A DNA stretch of 64,000 bases from Sipunculus nudus (lineage: Eukaryota; Annelida; Sipuncula; Golfingiida; Sipunculidae), in assembly GCA_026874595.1 (NCBI GenBank), contig CM049315.1, positions 39,510,164 to 39,574,163 of the forward strand, written 5' to 3'. The position numbers and the translations under genes are program-made. Positions 1 through 12,779 of this stretch are shown here, piece after piece (position 1 is the first letter of the stretch; each line of letters opens with the position of its first letter). The notes beneath the pieces are model-generated. The model saw nothing but the letters and a program-made list of their open reading frames with translations, ran no database searches and had not been told where the DNA came from.

Positions 1-2613
1 TGGGGTTAATGGTTAGACGATAAAAAAGAAACACAGGATAAAGACCGGTAGCTAATTACAAATGCAGTACAGATGAAGGGCGCCGGGAGGGAAGAGTTAA
101 CTCCCCTTTAGAGAGTCTGTGGTGGCCTTACATCACCATTTTGGATCGTCCTTCAGTGAAAAAACGCACCGGACATGCAGTTTCCAAGACGGACGTGCAT
201 CAATCAACAAAATTGTTAAGACCGATAAATATTTCACAGTCTTTGTCATGGACGTTCAGTAGGCTAACCGGCTTGTGACAGAGCCAGGAAAAACATGGCA
301 GTTGTCCACATTAATAACTTTCCCATGGGAGTCCCCTCATTAAGACCGCCTGACTTGTTAATTAAGAAGCTTAGAGGCAGGGAGGAGCCCAGCTGTTCGG
401 CTGTCTTTGTCTTCTGCTGCTTGCTGTCCTGCTGGTGAAGCCATAGCTGCACTAAGTCCCGGGTTCCTAGCACTGTAGCAATGCCGAGTACGGCTGCCTG
501 CCGCGCGTTTCAGCTTGAAGTATCTGGCAGCTGACGTCTTGAGAGGGCCAGGTACAAAAACTTGCGTTTTAATGAGAATCTGAGCGCTGTGCGTCTGTGG
601 TACGGCAGCTAGTTTTCTCTTCGTTCTAGCCTCCGGCTGAGCTCTCTCTGCACCCGCTCTCAATTAAAAATATCTCGTTCACAGCAATCTGGGACCTGCT
701 CCATGCAATGCTATTTAAAACTCGGGATCAATTAAACTTGCACCGGATATGGATAATAGAGAATGTCCCCAAGCTTTGTTTCCTTCCTGGTCCTTCTGTT
801 TATTACAAATTATACCTTAATTGGACGGAGGTAATGATTTTACCAACGTTTGTATATTATCCTTGTTAAATTGTCTTAAAAAACTTTGGATGTTAATTAA
901 TTTGTGGAGAGGCACGCCTTGAGGATAGAAAGAGATAATTAAATTCTTTATTCTTATTTTTCTTCATATTATATTCCTAATTCGAATGTAGTAATGTAGG
1001 TTGATTTTGGGAAACCGCCTCTGGTCCTGACATATGGCGAAAGAATGTGGAACCAACCGTCAAGATAGGGGGTCTTTGAGCAAAGTTGAATATATAGATT
1101 AAGAAGACAAACGGTATAAAATTCCGGGGGGTGGGGGTGGATTTTGCCTTCAATTCTGTTTATAAAACTGTTTTATCCAACACCTTTCCTGATCAGTTTT
1201 TTTTATCTCTCTCACTTCTTCCTCTGTGCTTTTAAATTACATAAACATCTCCGTAAATATGTTTATTATCTCATTTTTTTATATAAGCTGTTATGGTTGT
1301 GTGTGTTTGAGTATACAACGTCCACGCGTGTCTGTTTTCCTTAACATGACTGTGTGACTAGATGTCTGATCTTATGCGACAACTTCCAAACAAGGAGAAG
1401 AAACATGAGAGAAGAAATACAGAAAAAAAAACTGGTTGGAATTTTGAAATATGTTGATTTGTGAAGTTGCACGGTATAGCCCCCAGGTGGCGGGCGCTAT
1501 GTTTATGTTTTGTGCCACTGATCATGTCCGGCGCAAGTTTATTTCCACTTGTGTAAAGTAATAAGTAAACGTTTTTTACACGCAATATTGGCAGATACCA
1601 TAATATTTTAAGGAGACGACACCATACGTTATGTACATTTAACTAACTTGTATGCCATTCAGCTCTGGCTGCTACCGTTAACAATATACTGTGGGTAGCC
1701 TCTGCTGTGTCCATCGCTGGGGTTTTGTTGATTAGTTCAGACGTTCTGTGAGTGAATTTATTTAGCACGACGATTGCATAGAATCAAATATTTTGTTGTT
1801 CAGCTTTGACAGGCGATACCTCTTTATAAACTTGGTTGATTACTCTGATGATCATATATTCTGGCCTGACTTAAGACAGTTTACTGCCAACTGACGTTTG
1901 TTCTTACAAGCTTTATATGACTTAACAACCACGACCACGGCTGGACCAGACACGGTTTGAACCACCTACTATGCTAATTCCTTCCTGAGCGTATACCCTT
2001 AATCGTATGGCCTTCATAGCAAATACATTAATTCGTTATCATTTATATATCAATATATCAGAACCATTAGATCCATTTGGTAAACAGCCGGGAGGTATGA
2101 TTTTTATCGTTGCTGGCTCATTCGGTACCTGGTTGGTTAGTAATAGGTTATAGTTATTTATCTAGCTAATAATAATAAAATGTGACAAAATTTAAGCTGA
2201 ACCATTAGATTTTTACAATAAAAAGAGAAAAATAAGCAGCTCTGGGTGTTTATTGAAATCATGATCCCATAATAAACACAGCTTCCAGGGTAAGATCTTT
2301 CTTATGCGGGTTAACGGTGTAATCATTGATTCATTTACAAACATGTCAGGGAGATATTGGCGGCACTGCTGTTAATAAGAGGGACGAGCTCTTCAGAAGA
2401 CCACATCAAAGTGCCGACCCCGGCCTCCCGGGGCGAGTTCTACATTACCACGTGTCACCCGGAGTCACGTCCCTAACGTGCCGGCCTCGTAATACACAGG
2501 AACAGGGCAGCGGTTAATAGTTCTCGTAGATATGAGCCTTGTTTCAGAAACCAACACCGGACATGCTTCACCTCACATTTTTAGGGATTTGGGACAAAGT
2601 TCTTTTTGTTCCT
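1..2613. other. Intergenic, no supported gene
   Basis: This is mostly AT-rich sequence. Open frames are short, unrelated to any family I recognise and lack splice context. More GC-rich patches occur near 360-660 and 2390-2520 but show no coding signature. I see no RNA gene. Confidence 0.6.
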
Positions 2614-2885
2614 GGAGGGACGTCAATAAAAGGGGTATTGGGGGGGGAGGGGTATACTAGTATACCCCCCCCCACTTTTCGGCAAGGGGGGATGGTCAGT
2701 GTAATCACCCCCCCCCCCCCACTATTCAGTAAATAATATTTATATATTACATATGAAATATACTTATAAATAGATGTGTATAAACTTTAGTTCAACTTAT
2801 GAGTTTACTTTAAAATATTACATGTATTAAAACCTGGTATAGAATTAACATATACTGAAATAATACCTTATTTTCTAAAGCCTTA

Positions 2886-3218
2886 GGCCAAAATAAAAAA
2901 AGGGTATGGTTCTCAGGCACTTTTTTTCAGAAATCAATGCGGGCGGGCGCTTTTTTTATTTTAAATTTGTATGTCTCGATAAAAATGTCAAATGATAAAG
3001 GAAAAGCATGAAAATAACAGTTTCATTTTGCTAAATAAGTGAAAGCATTACAAAACTATGGAAATTGTATGGTTTTATCTTCATGAAAGAAATATGGGAA
3101 CGGCAGCAGCTCAAAATTGGAAAGTTTTTGTTGAAAATCAAAATAAAAAGTTTTGATGCGGGGGTTTAAAATTGATGCGGGCGGTGCCTGAGAACCATAC
3201 ATTTAATTTTTTTTGGCC
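2886..3218. mobile_element. Tourist-like MITE (PIF/Harbinger type), TSD TTA
   Basis: This is a 333-bp element with imperfect terminal inverted repeats of 35 bp (2886-2920 and 3184-3218). By direct reading 30 of 35 positions match. Both ends start GGCC, and the inner part of each repeat is an exact GTATGGTTCTCAGGCAC. The element is flanked by TTA at 2883-2885 and 3219-3221, a plausible 3-bp target duplication. A GGCC terminus, a TTA/TWA target and a size below 500 bp are classic for Tourist-type MITEs mobilised by PIF/Harbinger transposases. There is no reading frame inside. It sits within another repeat (2614-3310), so it inserted later. Confidence 0.75.
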
Positions 3219-3236
3219 TTACATTTAATTGTTAAG

Positions 3237-3296
3237 TATATATTTGAAATGTGTCATTCAGACGCTTATATATTTGAAATGTGTCATACAGACACT
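3237..3296. repeat. Tandem duplication, 30-bp unit, two copies
   Basis: A unit containing TATATATTTGAAATGTGTCA is present twice back to back, with only a few differences at the 3' end of each unit (CAGACGCT against CAGACACT). It lies in the distal part of the G/C-hairpin element. Confidence 0.75.
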
Positions 3297-3411
3297 AAAA
3301 AATGAAAAAAAATATAAATTATGATATTCCTAGAGGCTTGTTTTGTTTTATTTTGGGGTAAGAATTGTCTGTGTATTTTAGGCAGGCGTCATCAATTCTG
3401 AGTGTGTGTGT

Positions 3412-3426
3412 GGGGGGGGGGGGGGG
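3412..3426 (+). repeat. Homopolymer G run after (TG)n
   Basis: A run of 15 G follows a short GTGTGTGTG tract. It is a microsatellite-like sequence whose exact length is prone to assembly error. Confidence 0.85.
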
Positions 3427-4026
3427 CTCTGTCGGTACTTCTGTGTATTGTTTACCCTCACATTTTCTTAGCAAACAAATGTTCGGAGAGTGATGCTCTG
3501 AAATCTACAGGGCCGTGCCTTTGTGATGTGTCTGTATTGGATCTTAGTACATGTATATTTATTGTATTTGAGTGAATGTTTTCCTTTAGGTTGACGGATG
3601 ATGGCTATGATAGACGTTTATTTAGAATTATAATATAAAATTCGTAGCATACACCCTCAGACACGGTATAGGGTTATAAGTCGGTATAGGGTTATTCTTT
3701 GTACTTTATGTCTGCCGCCTATGATCTGTACCCGATCACTCCTCGATGGAAAGGAATGACCCCTGTGGTAAAGATTTTGGTCACCAGTCTCGCGTGGGAA
3801 ACGGTCTGACGGGACTAAAAGAACCCCATATGCCTAGAAAAGCATCAAGTTCCATACTACGGTCGTTATATTTCTGTAGCTCTTCAGCTGTCAATCATGA
3901 CGTCATTCAGAATATTTTTAGAACACACACAATTTTATAATATATTAACACAGATAGCATTAAAAAATGGTGGAATATAAAACAGTTTTATATGAAGAGG
4001 ATTATACTTCATAATATATTAAGACA

Positions 4027-5260
4027 CTAGCTGCACCCGTGGAAAATCCACGGTTCTTTAAGATAAACAATTTTGTATTGAGCTGGTAGGGACTGAATGT
4101 CGCATACTTTAAATCTGAGCTTTTCGCGAGTTCTTTTTAGCTCAGCTGGCTTTAAGTTATCTGAGCTATAGTGATCACCCTTTGCCTGTCGTTCGTCCGT
4201 TTCTACGGCAAAAATCATAACCGTTAGACCTAAAACTCCAGGGAGGTTCTGGGCAAATCTCCTTGTAAACCTAAAAAAAGGGTCATGGGAACTTGTATGC
4301 TGCTGGACCGATAATATGATTTTAAGAACCCAGACATTCACACAGGGTACAAATTGTATCCATTAGGCCTAGAATCCTCTAACGTAAAATTCAGGGAGGT
4401 CCTTGGCAAATTGAGCACCCTGAATGTCAGATGGGCACAAATTGTATCTGTTAGGCCTAGCATCTTCTAACGCAACATCTGGGACTTCCTAGGAAAATAC
4501 CTTTGGAAACCTGAAATTAGGTCATTGGGACCTGTATTATGTGACCTACCGGCCGGTGACATGATTTTGAGAATTCAGTCAGTCACACAGGTGGCAAATT
4601 GATTCCGTTAGGCCTGGGATCTACTAATGTTATATTTAGGGAGGTCCTGGGCAATGTATGTAGAAACATTAACTTCAGTCACTGTGACCCTAATCTGCGA
4701 GCCATTGGAAAAAAGGCGTCCTTTAAGCACCTTGAATGTCAGATGGGCAGAAATTGTATCCATTAGGCCTTGAATCATCTGCCGCAACATCCAGGGAGGT
4801 TCCTGGCAAATATATTTTGAACCCTGAAATTAGGTCATGGTGACCCAATATGCTTTACTATGTGAGCTATGAGCCAAAAAATATGAATCTGAGGATCAAG
4901 TACAGGGTACAAATTGTATTTATTTTCGTTGAAATCTTCTTCTGTAAAACCAGGGAGGTCCTTGGCAAGTCTCCTTTGAATCCTGTATTTAGGTCTCTTT
5001 ATTCTTATAATACATGTTCTATACAATCAGATAGGCACAAATTGTATCCTTAGCCCTAAAATTCTTCAAACACAACATCCAGGGAGATCTTGGTAAATCC
5101 AATTGGAACCTGCAAGATACAGACCAAAAGCATGATTTGAGCACCTTGAACGTCAGATGGGTACAAACTGTATGTATTAGGTCTAGGTCCTGGGCAAATC
5201 TCCTTTGGAATTTAAAATTAGGTCATATTGACCTATATTATGACATAAACAAAAGGCCTT
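4027..5260 (+). repeat. Diverged modular tandem repeat (hairpin-headed mollusc-type family), locus 1
   Basis: A hairpin-like head at about 4135-4175 (TTAGCTCAGCTGGCTTTAAG followed by a complementary ATCTGAGCT) is followed by GTCGTTCGTCCG. After it come at least seven related modules around the motif GGGCACAAATTGTATCCNTT, at about 4205, 4345, 4434, 4591, 4745, 4906, 5033 and 5159. Each is followed by GGCCTAGAATCTTCTAACG-like and CAGGGAGGTCCTTGGCAAAT-like blocks. Spacing varies from about 90 to 160 bp. The same head and modules recur at 43690-44830. Frames through it are short and broken. It resembles repeat families that are frequent in bivalve genomes; that link is from memory. Confidence 0.7.
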
Positions 5261-6947
5261 AGAAAGTTGAGCCTGTGTAAAAGGATTGGGCCTACGTCAC
5301 CCGAGCGGTAATGAAGAACGTATTGAGGAGGACACTTTATTTCTTGGACTTTTACTGACTTAACCTGAGAGCTAGGGCCGTTTGTTCGAAGCCCTGAGTT
5401 CATCTCACTCCATTAGCACCCGTCTGATGCCGCACAATATTGATTAAACACTGGTGCCCTGGGGGACAGATACGCTTAGCACAGCTCGCACCTATTGACC
5501 CAGCGTCTGTTTTCTCTGCTCCCATAATGCATCAGTCTCACAGCGCTTTTTCGAAACAGGCTGAGATTTACGTTTTCTGAGCTTGTCGGTCAGTCGGCCA
5601 CGAGACTAGGATATACTTATGACAGCATCTAAAGTTGGATTATCTTTGTGGTAATTATACTACTACTACTAATAATATAGAAATTCTTTTTCCGCACAGA
5701 ATTTGTCATTTTGACAATTAAATTTTAGGTGACAATTAAAGGCAAGGAAATGCAGGCATGTGTTTGTCTTTTTCTCAGATTTCTTGTAAGAATGTAGTGG
5801 TAAGAAAATGGCCCCTCCAATAAGTCTAAAAAAAAACTGTCACCATATCCCTGATTGGTAAAAGATAAAATTGAGGACCAAAACTGTCCATTCGTATCTA
5901 ATATTACAGGAAGAATATATATATATAAACCTACACACATCTACATACCAGCTGATATACCGGGCTTTTAAGCGGGGTTAAGGAGATGTATTAAGTGAGA
6001 TAAGGAATATCGGCTTTGTTTATTCTAAAAGTAAAAAGAAAATAGAGACTTTCAGTGGGATACTGTCTCAATAAGATATGTACAGATATTTTTATTGTTT
6101 TACATTTATTGTGTGGCAAGAAAGGCATACACCGGTAAGTTAACCTGGAAGGCGTGGTCAGTGAAGATGTTTACATTAGAGAAACAGAATAGGACGCGGG
6201 GGCATTCAGGTTTGCCATAATCTTTGACTGGTTACTATTGTTGGACATATAAAGAATAGGTATATGTGAAAAAGACATGAAAGATAAGTTAAATGAACGT
6301 TTTAAGGCAAGAAAACTGTTCCTGAAAAAAAGAAAGGGAAATATGCATACCTCTTTAGTAGCAGAAGCGGACCCGAGGGGAGTCCAGGGGGTCCGTGCCC
6401 CATTTTCAGTCGCCCGCAACCTTCTTTTAATCGAATCAGACCCACTGTGTGATGAGGAATGGAACCGCCGCCCCATCCCACCCCTTTACCTAAAATTGGG
6501 ACCAAGTAATAGGTTTCGTCATTAATTCCTGGGTTGTACTCCTCCTTTTCATAAAGCGAGTGTCATGTGTTTTTCACATTTACTGACCACGCACGGAGTC
6601 CGAGCCTGGGTCAAATGTCAAACCAGACACGCTTAATCCGTCAGTGAATGCTGGGGGTATTCATATGCACAAGAATCCTTAATCCCGGAGGTTACCACAG
6701 GGGCAATCCGGTCTTTGCCGAAGGCAGTTCGGCTGTTTTTGATCGTAACCTCCAAGCAACTCACAGACCACGCTAAAATCACTTAAAATGATGTGTACAT
6801 TAAAAATTATTTATTCTCACATCGGCGAGGTCACTGCGGGGACAATAACCTTTGAAATGAGGCATAACACAGTGTCATACGCAACGCTGTTTCAGAGAAC
6901 ATTGCGAACAAAGGTGGATCAAATATCTTTTATAAGTATAAGTTGTA

Positions 6948-6998
<51 letters not shown>

Positions 6999-7811
6999 AG
7001 GGTTTTTTATATATATATTGAATATATATATGAGCGCACAGCCAATCAAAGATAGCCAAACAAATAGCTGCTCTACCACGTGACCCTCTCATGAATCCTA
7101 ATACATGTATTACCACGTGACCAGAGGAGACATCAGCTAGCACGTGAATCATTCCACCATGATATTACTAACCAGTTATGTCATCAGGGACTCATCCCGC
7201 TCAAGGCTACCTTTTAATTGTCATGGACTTTTGGATAAATAGGAGCTTTAACAGAAAATCTCAATAAATTTCCCTTCATGAAGGAAACAACACCTACGGT
7301 AATAGATAGCAATCACCATTAGTAAACTGCATGAGAAATCAGTGAGGTGTGTGTCATCTCTTAAGTGTGCCCCGGAGTAATGCCTGTTAATTCAATATAA
7401 TTGCCTCTTCTGTATAAAAAGTATCTTTATGAGTTATTGGATTTCACTTCATTCTTTATGATTGAAGAAACAGATTCCCTTTTCCCATATCTAATTAAAA
7501 CTTTATCAATTAAATGCATGTATTGTGCACCATGTCGTTTTCTGTCTCTCCTCGGTCTATGTGCCAGCTCCACGTATTCTTGTCAATTTTTTCCACAGCC
7601 CAATGCAAAATAAAACCAGCTCCACATCACGGTAATTAAATTAGCAGTGATATATTCAAACCTCATTTTTTCTATTCATATAATTTCAATACAAATATGA
7701 TTGCTAATTAAAATAGTCTCCTGACAGGGCAGAAGAAATGTGGCCAATTAATAATATATGTGATTAAATATAAAATAACTCACAACTGTCGTGACACACG
7801 AAATCGACATG
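5261..7811. other. Intergenic with simple repeats
   Basis: No supported gene. A moderately GC-rich stretch near 6365-6500, containing two GGGGAGTCCAGGGGGTCC-like arms, may be a transposon fragment but has no second copy in the window. A (GT)n(AT)n microsatellite lies at 6949-6996. Confidence 0.5.
6949..6996. repeat. (GT)n(AT)n compound microsatellite
   Basis: A GT tract of about 12 bases passes directly into an uninterrupted AT tract ending in ACATATAAAG. It can form a cruciform. Confidence 0.9.
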
Positions 7812-8230
7812 AAGCTAGAAATCTGCTTTCAAAATCGTGCACGTTTGCATTCACTTGTTCGGCCCATATTCCCAGGTTAATTGTTGCAAAAGCGAATTCA
7901 CATTTGTGAATATTCCTTCATGACATTCCTGGATCCGGATCATGTGCCAACTGACACCAAAATCTACATGTTTCCTCATTGGCCTTTTCCCGAAATGCCC
8001 TGAAACTTCATGAAATTCCGTTCATTAATGCGTGAGGTATGTTTGTGTTTGTAAAATGTGTGAGTTATGTTGTGAACAAACACACAAACGCACAGTCACG
8101 TATGCAAGAATGAACCGGGGTATAAGGGAAGAATAAGGGAATGCAAACAGGGTTTTAGAAGAATGCTACAATTATAGGTACTCCCGAACATGGCGGAGGA
8201 TTGCATTCCCTAGAATGCAGGTTTCTAGTT
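7812..8230. mobile_element. Dispersed repeat with inverted ends, copy 1
   Basis: The segment starts AGCTAGAAATCTGC and ends GCAGGTTTCTAGTT, so its ends are inverted repeats of about 14 bp. Internally it matches 46941-47260: TTCGGCCCATATTCCCAGGTT, CACATTTGTGAATATTCCT, CCTGGATCCGGATCA and CACCAAAATCTA blocks occur in the same order, then an ATTCCGTTCATTAATG-like block and a stretch rich in AACAAACACACAAAC. That last block resembles the 3' tail of many RTE-mobilised elements. A third, shorter, inverted piece is at about 32970-33085. No coding capacity. It could be a MITE or a SINE that picked up an RTE-like tail. Confidence 0.6.
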
Positions 8231-8399
8231 TTATTCTCATTCTTTAGGTAATTATTGTCAGGGTATTATACCAGATGGCTTCCTGGATGTCAAGTTTGGA
8301 AATAGGTCATGCATGACGCAAATGGGAACAGCAACAAAGAACAGAGGTCAACATAGATGTCTGTCGGGTTTACTCCGGTTTTACATGGAGCCTCTTACC

Positions 8400-8595
8400 T
8401 GTTCCAAACACGAACGTTCCTCGTAAGGCCAAACATTGCAGTTTTTTCTAAGCTACTGCTCATGGGCAAGGCGAATTGGTTCCTTCTCCACTGAATGACC
8501 GATATTAGGTCCAGCCATGTTAACAGATTCGAACCCACACACCCTAATACACCAGAGCATTTTGCCATGCTGACCGAAAACGTGCTGACCATTTT
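8400..8595 (-). mobile_element. tRNA-derived SINE fragment
   Basis: On the minus strand there is an A-box-like ATGGCAAAATGCTCTGG followed about 25 bases later by a clear B-box-like GGGTTCGAATCTG. This is the internal RNA polymerase III promoter layout of a tRNA. The downstream body shows no tRNA acceptor stem, so this is a SINE head rather than a functional tRNA. It differs from the SINE pair at 12.8 and 28.4 kb, apart from a shared TTTTCGGTCAGC-like block. Confidence 0.5.
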
Positions 8596-8599
8596 ACCA

Positions 8600-11282
8600 A
8601 GGATATTTGTGACAATTTAATTTTGATAATGGTTATTTTAGGCGAGATGTAATGAGAGTGATCCACGTGTTTTATGAAAACAAAAAAAAATCCCCATAAG
8701 AGAAATATATTATTCATACCGGTATATATAATTTCGTAATAGAACCCGTGATAATTGTTCATTGGAACCAAATAGCATGTAACATAATGCTCAGTTGAAC
8801 TAAATACACAGCAATAATCACGTTTATGTGACTTTGAACTTTATTATGCCATGTATCAAATATACGAAACTGAAATTGGAACCCGCACTTCGTTTGGCAC
8901 CCAACTGTGTCACTTCCATTGTTGCGGAGTACCTGGCGTTTCACAGAACGGGTCATGGCTTTTAACAAGAACACGTGTCACGCATTCACACATTAATTTT
9001 TTGTTAATGGACAAAGTTTGTTAGTAAAGGTGACAGTAGTCAAGGGAACGCACGCGAACTCTGGTGGCACCTTGAATTATTGTCACACATCAAGGTGTCA
9101 AGGGCAGACGATCTCAGGTTCCCTCTGTCACCTCTCCCACCTACGCCCCTCTTTGTCACTCCTTATCCACATGGGCGGATTTAGCGGGGGGGGGGGGGGG
9201 GGGGCAGAGCTACAAGAGAGCTACAAGAACTCCTGGCACGTATGTTTACCTATGTTTACCTGTGTCAGGGTAATGAGCCCCCATTTTTCTCATATCTTGT
9301 GATCGCCCCTTATATGTTACACTACCATCCTTGGTGTGTATGTGTGTGTGTTTGAGAGAGAGAGAGAGAGAGATCAGTTTATTATTACTGTACGTTCTTC
9401 AATTTATGCAGAGGCAGAGAAAACTAACAGTTGCATTAAGTGTAAAAATAGACATGCTCAGTCTTACACTGAATGTACAAACGAAAACAGTCTTTGTAAC
9501 AACTATAATCATACCAAACATCCTGAAATAAAATATATATCCGCTACCATCAGAGGTAGCACCACATTAATACTACTGCTGCAACTTCTAACAACCTGTT
9601 ATTTTTTATTAAAAATTATATGTTAACTAAAGTGTGCAAAACCTGTATGTGACCATTGAAATTTTGAAATTATTTTCACAAATCTTATCATCATTGGATA
9701 AATTTTAGGTATACCTTGAAGGAAAACTTCACGTCTTGAGAACTGTGTTAAATTATCTGAGGATACATGTGTTCCAGAAGCCCTTGTAAAGTTTTAACAG
9801 AACATTGTAAGGCATCATGTATATAAAACGTTTCGTTTTAGCTGCATGAAAGAATGTGTTCTGTAACTCCCTTAGCCCCACTCCAATATCATCAACAGGT
9901 GTTGGTCAACGACTACAGTTGAGGCCAGGATTTAACACCCAATGTTGAGCATTGCCTAGTTTCAGTGAAATAATGGCGTTATGCCCCACAGGGACGAGTT
10001 GTCATGCGAACATCCCCAAAGTCACCCTTTTGGAAGCAGCGTTGGGATTACTGCAGGAAATTAAGGGGCAGAACATGGAAAGCCTCGCTGTCACGAGGGG
10101 GATTACTTCCGGGCCGCCATGTTCCGCAATTTGTCTCAAATAGTATGCTGGGCGCCCACTCGGAGATTACAAGTAAACGGGGAGCTTTGCAAATTGGTCA
10201 CGTCTTTTATTAGACCTCACTTATATCACTGGGGTCACATGCAGGAGAAGGTATAAATAACCTGCTCTTCAAGAAGACTTTGTTATCATAACGGAGCTGA
10301 TGAGTGACCTATAATAAGCGACCGTACATATTCTACCCTAATATATGTTGTAATTGAAATATTCCCCAATCAGGCCATCGATTTATGTGGACAATATTAT
10401 TAACCGTGCGTATTAATAACTTGATTATGCATTGATATATGCCGCTTGTTCAATAACGATGACCGATCACCCCCGCAGGGTATCTCCCACCGTACAGGTA
10501 CTCCCGCGGGAGACTCCCACTAATCCCGAATCAAACACTCGTTCCTCCTTGTCATGTCCGATATGCAAACACCGGCTGGTCCGGCCGATGCTTTGTCACT
10601 GACGGACAATCTGTCCACACACGGTACGCGCTGACCACCCGTCTCAATGACAATCAATAAGGTTACGAGAGGGTCATCATTACTGCTACATCCGGGAGAT
10701 GCAAACATCCATCCACTAACAAAAATCGTGGCCTGCTAACTATATAGGGAAGAGGCACTATGCCTGTAAATGTAATATCTAGATATGTTGCCAAATCTTG
10801 ATATATAGCTTGTATGTGATTTTTATAATGATATTTCTATAACAACATAAAATAAAACAAAATATAAGTCAGTTACGTCAAAATGATCTTTTTAATTGAA
10901 GCTCTTATCGCTCGGGGGAAATGTACAGTTCAGTGGCATAAACGCCCGCCTACCTTGCTCACCCTACACTGCTTTCACGAGAACAAAAAACCCTGTGACT
11001 AGGCCATTTAGGTCAAATTATTAATCTGAGACCATGGCAGTTTACGAATCTGTAAACGGCTAAAAAATTACGTGGACCATTTCATTATCTGCCTTATCAG
11101 GAATCAAAACACATACATATACACACGAGGTCATAATAATCGTACACACTTAATTTCCTCGTCTATGTCCAGCGTCCAGGCATGCGGTATAATTTTCGAA
11201 AATGTAGACCACCCATGCATGAAGAAAAACCCCTATAAGCCTCTACTGGTACATACGCTGGAGAATATGTCGTTGGGTTCAT
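8600..11282. other. Intergenic with simple repeats
   Basis: No supported gene. It contains a GGGCGGATTTAGC motif followed by a 19-base G run at 9171-9204 (possibly a transposon end), a (TG)n tract near 9331-9352 and a (GA)n tract at about 9354-9373. A relatively GC-rich patch near 10440-10700 shows no coding or RNA signature. Confidence 0.5.
9186..9204 (+). repeat. Homopolymer G run (19)
   Basis: An uninterrupted G run is preceded by GGGCGGATTTAGC, a motif that also precedes the G run at about 19846-19865 (GGGTGGATTGAGC). The two may be fragments of one transposon end. Confidence 0.8.
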
Positions 11283-11316
11283 TGGCGTCAATTTTTCTTC
11301 CAGGGTGGCGGGAATG

Positions 11317-11365
<49 letters not shown>

Positions 11366-11390
11366 TTCAGCGTCTGTGAGTGACATATAC

Positions 11391-11435
<45 letters not shown>

Positions 11436-11712
11436 CCTATATATATTATATATATACTTAATCATATTTCAAATAATTATAATGTTTTAGAAAATAAGTT
11501 ATTTTGTGAATTCTAAACAAGGTTTAGATATAACATTTTTTAGGAAATAGATCCAAAGTCTTTAATTCTATTTATTAATATATTTCGTTTGCAATATTAT
11601 AATATTATTCTCTGAAAAGTGGGGGGGGGGGGGGGGATGATTACATAGATCACCCCCCCCCCCCCCCTTTGCAAAAAAGTGGGGGGATGATCCCCCCTAT
11701 ATTGACGCCCCT
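11283..11712 (+). mobile_element. G/C-hairpin dispersed element, copy 2 (both ends visible)
   Basis: The left end has TTGGCGTCAATTTTTC and the right end TATATTGACGCCCCTG, so the termini are inverted repeats built on GGCGTCAAT. Between them are two (TA)n tracts (11320-11360 and 11393-11456), an AT-rich body matching copies 1 and 3, and then a G-run at about 11621-11636 facing a C-run at about 11654-11668. A smaller GGGGGGATGATCCCCCC hairpin sits next to the right end. No open frame of note. It is best explained as a non-autonomous element with stable terminal hairpins. Confidence 0.6.
11320..11456. repeat. Two (TA)n microsatellites inside the element
   Basis: Pure TA tracts at 11320-11360 and 11393-11432 continue imperfectly to 11456, separated by a short unique spacer containing CAGCGTCTGTGAGTGACAT. 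Confidence 0.9.
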
Positions 11713-12779
11713 GGTTGGGTTTGATTATAAAACCTTTGAAGCAAGTGCTTTGGCGTGAGTCCACAAAGCATCAGCATGCCTAGGGCAATTAAATCATGCC
11801 ATGGAAGGCTGACCTTTAGAAATTCCGATATTTTCTGTTGTGGTTGAAACAGAAGCCCAAATGACTGAGCGCTGTTCCATTGTGGAGTGTTTGTGTAGTT
11901 AGTGTTGAAAGGGTCAGATAACGGAGAAAAACCAGGCCATTACGGGTAGAATATTCCAAAATCAAATCGAAGTCTCTCTGAAGTACCCCCTGGCCTGGTT
12001 TCTTGGACTCGCCATATTGCTGGTTTAATCTAATGAGCCAAATTCACTGCAAATGAGAAATGAATGCAAATTTACTCAGTGAAAACCGAGTATTGAGGCA
12101 TTTGATGTCTCACAAGCAAGAGTCACGTGACTACAAGGGTTCAATGTCGTTTTGATGCTTGAGCCGAGGGATCATATATGTGTAACTAGTGACGTCGGTG
12201 TAGCTGCTATTACTACCGGTACCAACAGTACTTTGCCTCATGGAGAGAAAGCATTGATATATTAAAGTATCAGAAAATACACGATGGACATGGTACAGGG
12301 GGGGGGGGGGGGACACAGGATCACAGAAAAGGAGGGTGCTGCTCAATACCTTAGTGCTGTTAAATAAGGGTACTTGGAGTGGTATTTAATACTTACATAA
12401 CTCTCCCCTGCAGATGAATTAGGAAGAAGACGGGGCGAGCCCGGCGCTGCTTTTCGGTAGTAAGCATTTAAAATACCCTTTCCCAAATATTAAAGTTGAA
12501 AAAGTGGAGTCGCCCTCTTATACGAGAGTATGTAACTTTCCATTACGATATAAAAATTTAGCAAGAAAGAGTGATGGGTTGGGGAAGGGTGCCTGGTAGA
12601 CGAGACCGTGCACTTCGAGACCATGGGGTCCGAGGCCGTATCCGAAGTATCCGAGACATCCATTAGACCGTATGTTTACCAAGCTATTAACTACTCCCCT
12701 ATATATATACAGCTGAATCTTGCTCGTTTTGGAAACAATTTACTTCGGGACAAATAAAGATATCGCCCCCAGGACCTCC
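11713..12779. other. Intergenic, no supported gene
   Basis: I see only short non-coding frames and a 14-base G run at about 12299-12312. Confidence 0.5.

Larger units (their letters stand above)
2614..3310 (-). mobile_element. G/C-hairpin dispersed element, copy 1 (interrupted by a MITE)
   Basis: Read on the minus strand, this segment aligns by eye with 11283-11712 and 31565-31852. All three share an AT-rich body followed by a G-run/C-run hairpin pair and an end close to TTGACGCCCCTG. In this copy the end is TTGACGTCCCTC at about 2614-2626. The C-runs lie at about 2666-2674 and 2707-2720, the facing G-runs at 2640-2656 and 2685-2690. The AT-rich body is split at about 2883 by a Tourist-like MITE and continues from 3222, where the sequence again matches the other copies. 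I see no coding capacity, so it looks like a non-autonomous DNA transposon or a similar element. The distal end is uncertain. Confidence 0.6.

Noticed and set aside
6171-6525. Three overlapping frames on both strands around 6.2-6.5 kb
   Set aside because: They overlap in opposite directions over a GC-richer patch that looks like a transposon fragment. No single frame shows protein-like features.
6788-7152. Frames with YIYIYIYI stretches, here and at 26624-26842, 47816-48091, 50730-50921 and 54783-55164
   Set aside because: These are translations of (TA)n microsatellites.
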